From Ailanthus altissimus (lineage: Eukaryota; Streptophyta; Magnoliopsida; Sapindales; Simaroubaceae), in assembly GCA_946807835.1 (NCBI GenBank), contig OX327696.1, positions 7,018,501 to 7,082,500 on the forward strand: DNA of 64,000 bases, given 5' to 3'. Below, one piece after another: positions 58,001-64,000 of this stretch. The notes below the pieces were generated by a model, which did no database searches, had not been told where the DNA came from, and was given only the letters and a program-made list of their open reading frames with translations. The first letter of the stretch is position 1. Every line of letters starts with the position of its first letter. The position numbers and the translations under genes were made by a program.

Positions 58001-58528
58001 GGCTTTTATATTGCCTCCAAGATGCATCTGTTACCTTCAACACATACCAATTATGACATTTATCCAAATTGAACTTTTGTTGACCAAAAAAAAAAATTGC
58101 AACTGATTAATATAATTTTCTTATAATGTTACTAAGGTCAACAACAAAAATAAATGGCAAAAGTTCAATAAGTTCAATTATTTCTAGTGCTTATTAACAT
58201 GATAAATGCAAAACTTGTATTGCAATTGAAATCTATTAGTTAGGCTTTTTTTTTACCTGTACACCCTCCCATAAGTTGTCTTTCAAAATAGTAGGCACAG
58301 ACTCCCAATCATTATAAGTTACTAGTACAAAATGTCTTACTAATGTTCCCATAAATGTGCTTAACTTAACTAAAGCAGCTCCAACAGGTTGACCTCTCTC
58401 GTTCTATTTAATACCAACATCTCTAGCTTTTTTATAGCATTATAATCTAATTAGTTTGGACCTCTTCTCTTTCTTTTGTTTGGCGCATTTTCTTCAGCAT
58501 TTGATGATTCAGTATCTGATGTAGCCAT
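55076..58528 (-). pseudogene. TNPA-like second CACTA gene (Transposase_24 / DUF8039 type), many exons
   Basis: Exons inferred from in-frame family text bounded by AG and GT: 58528-58257 (MATSDTESSNAEENAPNKRK, NERGQPVGAALVKLS, NDWESVPTILKDNLWEGVQ), about 58066-57864 (WRQYKSQLTRWLRKVARKRN), 57715-57623 (RISERFGKMREKNTLPHGLS), 57528 to about 57410 (EDGTRVDVWIAGHTRKDGQP), 57332-57078 (coiled EEVKDLRSQLHNLTSLVLNL), five micro-exons 56990-56377, 55573-55502, and a last exon 55372-55076 (GTGEVVAKAEIESTNPESLG, LGDAIGTTITWPSKYI, a DUF8039-like domain). Such proteins bind subterminal repeats of CACTA elements. Two stops in the first exon and TAG at the ends of two micro-exons mark decay. Almost all visible exons are phase 0. 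Confidence 0.82.
56377..56990 (-). repeat. Five tandem exon-intron units (micro-exons of 48-54 bp)
   Basis: Exons in transcript order: e1 56990-56937, e2 56839-56792, e3 56702-56649, e4 56567-56514, e5 56430-56377, of 54, 48, 54, 54 and 54 bp, each flanked by AG and GT, period 135-145 bp. Encoded: e4 SQNNEASGEVYVIANDFQ, e5 SHDNQQNGGAHISENIVQ; e1 and e3 end with TAG in place of the final CAG and share a GTGAA donor, while e2, e4 and e5 end CAG with GTAA donors. All are multiples of three, so any could be skipped in frame. Confidence 0.8.
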
Positions 58529-58714
58529 AGGTATCCTAATAAAAAAAATAATTAAAGAAAAGAGAGATATTAGTTATATAATGTATAATTTAATAAGTGT
58601 ATAAAGCATGTTAAAATTCTAACTATTGATTTAACTCTAATCTAAATAAAACAACATTAATTAAGCAAAATAATAATATTTACTTTATAAAAAAAATTAA
58701 CAATGTTTTCAAAA

Positions 58715-61700
58715 TTAATACCATTTAAAATAAACATAAAAGACACAACATATTAAACAAACGTAATTGTTTTTTCCTTTTGAGATAAAATTAGAGGTAT
58801 CATTATCCCTAGAATAAAACACCTGCTTAGCTTGTGAAGCTAGGATAAAAGGGTCTCTTTCAAACTGATTACGTTGGTGGAGATTCACCAATGTAAAACC
58901 ATCAACTTTCACTCCATTAGTACTATTTGCCCAATGACATTTAAATATCGAAACTTGGAATGCACAATAATCTAACACATAAATTTCTTTTATGACCCTA
59001 TAATAAATTATTTTTTTAATAACTGGGGTGTTATCTCTAGCATTGGCATTGCAAACTGTTTCAGCTTCGAGAGAAACACCACTGTCTTGTGTAGACCTCT
59101 CACTGGCTATTATACGAAAATGAGTTCCATTGATAATATAAGTAGAATGTGACATTACTTGTGTTATCGAGCCGAATGCAAGCCATTTCAATGTATTTGA
59201 AGCACTAGAATTGCTACTTTCAGCAACCACCTGATTTAAGTGTAGTCTCAATAAATAAAATATGCCTATAAATATTAGTTGTAAATAAATTTAAAAAATA
59301 CATTACTCAACCTTATTAGAAAGCCACGTTGCAAAAGATGATGCATGTATCTTATGCAACAAAGATGGCTTATTTATCAAACTTGAATCATCTTATGCAA
59401 CAAAGATGGCTTATTTATCAAACTTGAATCCAAACACTTCAACTTCTCAAGGTGTAATCTGTTGACAATGTTAATAGTTAAGAGTATGCCTATGTATATT
59501 ATCATTTCTAATTATATGTTATCCTTTACTTTCACTACACTTACTCTATATATGGATCAACTTCTGGACTATTAAACAAAATATATCAATGAGCAATCCT
59601 TAACATATCTGAAGACATGTTCATGGACATCCCTTTAGAAATAAAGTGTCCATATACTATGGTGTCATCTCTATAATCTTCGTTTCTACATGGTTGATTA
59701 CTAATATTTACTACTTGTGGCATGTAATTGCCATAAAACTGCATGCACTCTTCAACAAAATAGCATTCTGCTATACATCCTTCTGGCCTTACATGATTTG
59801 TAACATATCTTTTTAACACTTCCATAAATCTATCAAACATAAATAATTATATTAATTAAACTTATTAATATATATCGCAATGAAAATGTTAGTAAATAAC
59901 AAAAATAGTTTTCAAACATATATGGATTACCTCTCAAAATGGTACATCCAACGATACTAAACTGGATCACATAGTCGAGCTTCCCTTGCTAAATGAATTG
60001 TGAGATGAACCATAATATCAAAAAACGAAGGTGGAAAATATCTTTCTAGCATGCATAAAGTCTCTGCAACTTGATCTTCTAGTGGTTCCATCTTACGCCT
60101 ATCAACTACTCTTTGATATAGTTCATTAAAAAATGCACATAATCGAACTATAGCATTTCTAGGACCATCAGGCAAAAGACCTCTAATAGCCACAGATAAT
60201 AGTTGTTGAATTAGAACGTGATAGTCATAAGACTTTAATCCAACTAGTTTACATTCATCCAATACAACACAGTTGCTAATATTAGAGCTATAGCCATCAG
60301 GTAGTCTCAAATTCAATAACCTTTTGCAAAAATGTTTCTTCTCTTTCTTTAGAAGAGTGTGTAGACCTGGAGGTAAAGTAAACCCACTTTCATCATTTTG
60401 AACATAAAGCTCTTCTCTAATTTTTAAGAACTCTAAATCTTTACAAGAATTAATCCCGTCATTTGATTTTCCCTTTATATTTAACATGGTACTGATAATG
60501 CTCTCACATATATTCTTCTCAATATGCATCACGTTCAAGTTATGCCGCAAACATAGATTCTACAATCTAAAGTGAACAAAGGTTAATTAGCTTAGTAGTA
60601 TAAATAAATAATATATTTAAATTCAATAAGTATAAAAAAATTGCAAAAAAATAAATGATTTACCTTCCAATAAGGTAAGCTGAAAAATATTGACTTTTTT
60701 TTCCACATTTCCTTCAAAATCTTCTTTTCTTTTTTGTCTTTTATTCCCCCAATCATTCTTAACTTTGCTACAATCTAATAAAACTTCTTCACCTGTCTAT
60801 ATTCTTGCCTTTTCACCATACTCTTCTTTTCTATTAAACCATTCATTGTGCTTTCAAAAATTATGATTAAGAGGAAGAAATTTTCTATGACCTATGTACA
60901 CAAGTTTCTTACTAAATGGCAACCACAAAGAACATGTATTCAAACCATATATTGGACAAGCAACTTTACCTTTTGTGGTACATCCTGTTAAATTTTCATA
61001 TGCTGGAAAATCATTAATGGTCCACATTAAGACAACCCTAAAATTAAATATGGAATTTGTGGATGCATCATATACTTGTGCACCATTATCCCATAACTCA
61101 TTCAAATCTTCTATAAATGGTTGCAAGTAGACATCAATATCATTCCCTGGTTGTTTAGGCCCTGGTATTAATAATGTCAACATAAGATTTTCTTTTAATA
61201 TACATTTCCATGGAGGAAGATTGTACGTGACTAAAATCACTAGCCAACAACTATATCTGGTGCTTAAGTTACTAAAAGGATTAAATCCATTAGCAGATAG
61301 ATCAAGTCTTAAGTTGCGTGGATCTTCTGCAAATAAAGGCCATAAATGGTCGACAGTGTCCCATGCTGGTGAATCAACTAGATGTCTCATCTTTCCATCA
61401 AGAATTTTATGAGTGGAGTGCCATGTTAGGTCTTTAGCCATTTCTAAAGACTTAAACATCCTTTTAAATCTAGGAATTATTGGAAAGTAATGAAGCACTT
61501 TTACTGGTACTCCTTAACTAATATTATTAGTGCGTTCATTTACTTTCCATCGAGAAACACCACACTTAGGGCATCTTTCATGGTGTTCAAGTTTTTTTCT
61601 GAATAAACAACAATCATTAATACATGCATCTATTTTATCATACCCTAAATCAAACACTTTCAGTAACTTTTTGACCGAATATAATGAATTAGGAAGTGTA

Positions 61701-62306
61701 TTATTTTTCGGCAGCATATCTCTAATAATCTCTAAAAGTTCATCGAAACCTTTATTAGAAAGGCTATATGTAGCTTTAAACTTGTATAAAACTACTACAG
61801 GTGATAATTTTATGTACTTAGCACAATCTTCATATAAAGAAGAGTCAGCATCTTCTACATTCTCTTTAAAACTTTCTTCTTCTATTTCAAATTCAGTTTC
61901 TACATGATAGTTATCTTTAATACGAGGATCTCTGTACATTCTAAATGTTTCTGACATTCTAGCATTTTCATGTTGTATACAAATACTTGATTTTTCTCTA
62001 TGAAAGACCCAATGGTATACATCGGATCCATCCCATTAATTACCAAGTGTTCATATACCACAGCAGTAGGTTGGAAACATTGATTTTGACAAATTATGCA
62101 AGGGCAAATTATCTTATCCCGATCTCTTGAATTTTTTTTAGCTGCTTTTACAAACTTTTTGGCACCATCTCTATATTCTTGAGTAAGTTTACAATTGTAA
62201 AAAAATAATTTTATTGTTAATATTTTCATATATATGATTCATGATTAATAATAATCTAGCAAGTTCAGTGAAATAACCTTGAAGATTTTAGCCAATCTTT
62301 TTCCAT
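58715..62306 (-). pseudogene. TNPD-like CACTA transposase (Transpos_assoc, Transposase_21, DUF4218, DUF4216)
   Basis: Exon 1 is 62306-62278 (MEKDWLKSS). The transposase-associated domain at about 62190-61990 has YRDGAKKFVKAAKKNSRDRD and CPCIICQNQ. The Transposase_21 region at about 61900-60850 has LGYDKIDACINDCCLF, CPKCGVSRWK, TWHSTHKILDGKMRHLVDSP, LSANGFNPFSNLSTRY and LIPGPKQPGNDIDVYLQPF. An intron lies at 60663-60560, then DUF4218 at 60550-59586 (MHIEKNICESII, LPDGPRNAIVRLCAFFNELY) and DUF4216 at 59251-58715 (YYRVIKEIYVLDYCAFQVSI, WANSTNGVKVDGFTLVN). The protein would cut and move the element. Breaks: in-frame TAA near 61514, TGA near 60854, a frameshift near 61990, a 41-bp duplication at 59349-59430, and a lost acceptor before the second exon. 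Confidence 0.9.
59349..59430. repeat. Perfect 41-bp tandem duplication in the transposase
   Basis: The unit starting ATCTTATGCAACAAAGATGG is repeated exactly (59349-59389 and 59390-59430). 41 is not a multiple of three, so it shifts the frame of the DUF4216 region (DSSLINKPSLLHK on the minus strand). Confidence 0.95.
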
Positions 62307-64000
62307 TGCACAATATTAATTCAATCAGTTGTAATAAGATTTTCTTACAAGAATCTGTTATACACATTCAAAAATTAGTAAATAATAGTGAACTTATGTA
62401 TTAAAGATTCTAATTATATACATATATGTACTTAAGAGTTCAATTGTTGACAACATACTTTAATTTATCAAATATTTTATAAGATTATATTTCTATAAAC
62501 TCAAAACCCATTATAAAGTAATGAAAGTTCAACTACTTCAGCATGCATTAGGTTAAAAATAGTATAGATGTTTATTTAACACATAATCCCATAAATATGC
62601 AAATGAGTATTTTTGGAATATCTATAGAAAAAAATCATACACATATCCCACAACATGCAACCAAAGACTAATTATCATGAATACACTTTAAAGTAAATTA
62701 AGGATCAAGCAAATTATAGTGACAAGTTGTATTGTTGCACTAATAACAACTAGAAGATGTTGCACTACTTTGTATGATTACACCATCATTGATGTTTGCA
62801 TTGTTCTTATACCTTTTCGTAATAGTGCCTGTAATCAATTTTCATACAAGTAAATAAAAATATTTCATTAACAATTTTTTTTCATTTACTATTGTTAATT
62901 GTTATATAAAAAAGTACAACTTCTTTGACATGATTTAAAGTTGATAAAAATAATTGTTAGATTACTATGCATCTAAAAGATATGTGCCAAACATGTGATA
63001 ATTCTAAAATAATTCTCAACAATAAAATCTTATTAAATAATAGTGATTTAATAATTCTAAATTCATATTTGCAAATAAACTCATATTCACTATATTAATA
63101 ATAATCTATTAAGTCAATAGAAGTATTAAATTAGTGTTAATATATGCCATAGTAAATGAACATTGTCTAATTAACATCAAAATGATATAGTAAGAAAATA
63201 TTCACACGTGTGAAGGCAACAAAAAAATAATTTTCAATAACAAAAGATCTATATGATTCGACAAAAAATCCACCCAACTATAAATCTTCATCATCATGTT
63301 TCATGCTCTAAAATAAATCCTTTTGATTATAAATCTTTTCTACTAATCCAATGCTCAGGTTTATCACCAAAATAAATAGCTTATTCTTACTAAAAATAAG
63401 TAAACGACCATTTTTTTAAAGAAACGAGAAAAAAAAATCTGTGATAAGTTTACTAAATAAAAATCAATTCTTTATTTTCTAATAGAGAAAACCCCACAAT
63501 TAGTATTGGTTTTGAAATGAATTTTTCTATGTTCTCTAATATTTTTAGAGTTAAACTAAAATCAATTATTACTTACCTAGAATCAATAATAAGTTTTCAT
63601 ATCCCTAATTTTATTATAAAAAAACAAACCCACTATTATTTCTTTCACCTTATTTCACAGTTTTTTTTTTTTTTGCATTATTCAAAAAAAAGAATCATCT
63701 CTTTTCTTTCGTTTATAAGCAAAAAAAGTATTTTTGAACCTCTAAAAGAAGTATAATATAAGCAAAATTTGTATGAGCAAAGAATCATCTCTTTTCTTTT
63801 TTTTATAAGGAGAGATGAAAAATAAAATATAAAAGAAATAATATTTCAAGAAATTAAAATAAAAAAATGAACAAATATTACCGATTCATACCATGAAGCC
63901 ATTAATTTAAAAAGCCATTAATTTAAAAAACTTTTGGTGAAGAATATTTTTTCCCTTATTTGTTGAAGATCCCGTTTGGCATTTGCTCTCCCTATTTCTT
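62307..64000 (-). other. Upstream region of the CACTA transposase gene
   Basis: AT-rich, no coding supported. Small direct repeats: AAAGAATCATCTCTTTTCTTT-like text at about 63689 and 63779 (90 bp apart) and GCCATTAATTTAAAAA twice at 63899 and 63914. No CACTA terminus is seen, so the element end or a boundary lies past the window. Confidence 0.45.

Larger units (their letters stand above)
54383..64000 (-). mobile_element. CACTA (En/Spm-type) transposon, 3' end to beyond the window
   Basis: The terminal repeat CACTACAACAAGTTAATAG at 54383 marks one end. On the minus strand the element carries a TNPD-like transposase gene (62306-58715) followed by a TNPA-like gene (58528-55076), the usual En/Spm order. 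The other end is not found by 64000, so the 5' terminal region is longer than 1.7 kb or the copy is rearranged. Both genes contain stops, so it is non-autonomous. Confidence 0.88.

Noticed and set aside
61530..61907. Plus-strand open frame opposite the CACTA transposase
   Set aside because: Reverse frame of the conserved Transposase_21 region; no features of its own.

Overview
The window looks like repeat-rich nuclear DNA of a flowering plant, probably a eudicot. It is AT-rich and packed with plant-type LTR retrotransposons (Ty1/copia and Ty3/gypsy), hAT and CACTA DNA transposons. It also holds a plant Kunitz-type inhibitor gene and a broken copy of a plant organellar RNA-editing factor (MORF) gene. 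I see no bacterial-style operons, rRNA, tRNA or CRISPR. Only one gene in 64 kb looks intact: the Kunitz inhibitor at 51389-52015. Everything else that codes is decayed transposon sequence.

Layout. (1) 1-5422: 5' half of a Ty3/gypsy element (called F here), minus strand, with LTR, tRNA-Asp-type primer site, gag and a protease-deleted pol. (2) 6380-8479: dead hAT transposase on the plus strand, followed by an eight-unit, about 140-bp tandem array (8848-10130). (3) 10420-47617: a nest of five LTR retrotransposons. Outermost is copia E (10420-11072 and 46802-47617). Copia A (11073-46796) sits in E's gag. Copia D (12021-19949) sits in A's 5' LTR. Gypsy B (24123-44310, minus strand) sits in A's reverse transcriptase with a perfect ATCTT target duplication. 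Copia C (32491-42061) sits in B's gag. The nesting gives the relative order: E before A, A before both B and D, B before C. (4) 47618-48299: a 14-unit, about 52-bp minisatellite starting inside E's protease region. (5) 48452: an orphan CACTA terminus. (6) 49327-52100: a small genic island with the MORF pseudogene and the Kunitz gene. (7) 53665-54260: hAT remnant. (8) 54383 to the window end: a large CACTA element, minus strand, with a TNPD-like transposase (58715-62306) and a TNPA-like second gene (55076-58528). The second gene contains five tandemly duplicated 48-54-bp micro-exons.

The retroelement genes would have acted as gag, protease, integrase, reverse transcriptase and RNase H units, but each carries stops, frameshifts, deletions or insertions. 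C is the best preserved: it keeps a 257-codon open RT stretch with YVDD. Points most worth a second look are the CACTA micro-exon amplification, a palindrome-containing motif repeated four times in the leaders of both C and D, a 200-bp inversion inside B's integrase, B's post-integrase ORF with a Cys motif and possible membrane helix, and the two tandem arrays. All coordinates and alignments were made by eye; percent identities were not computed.
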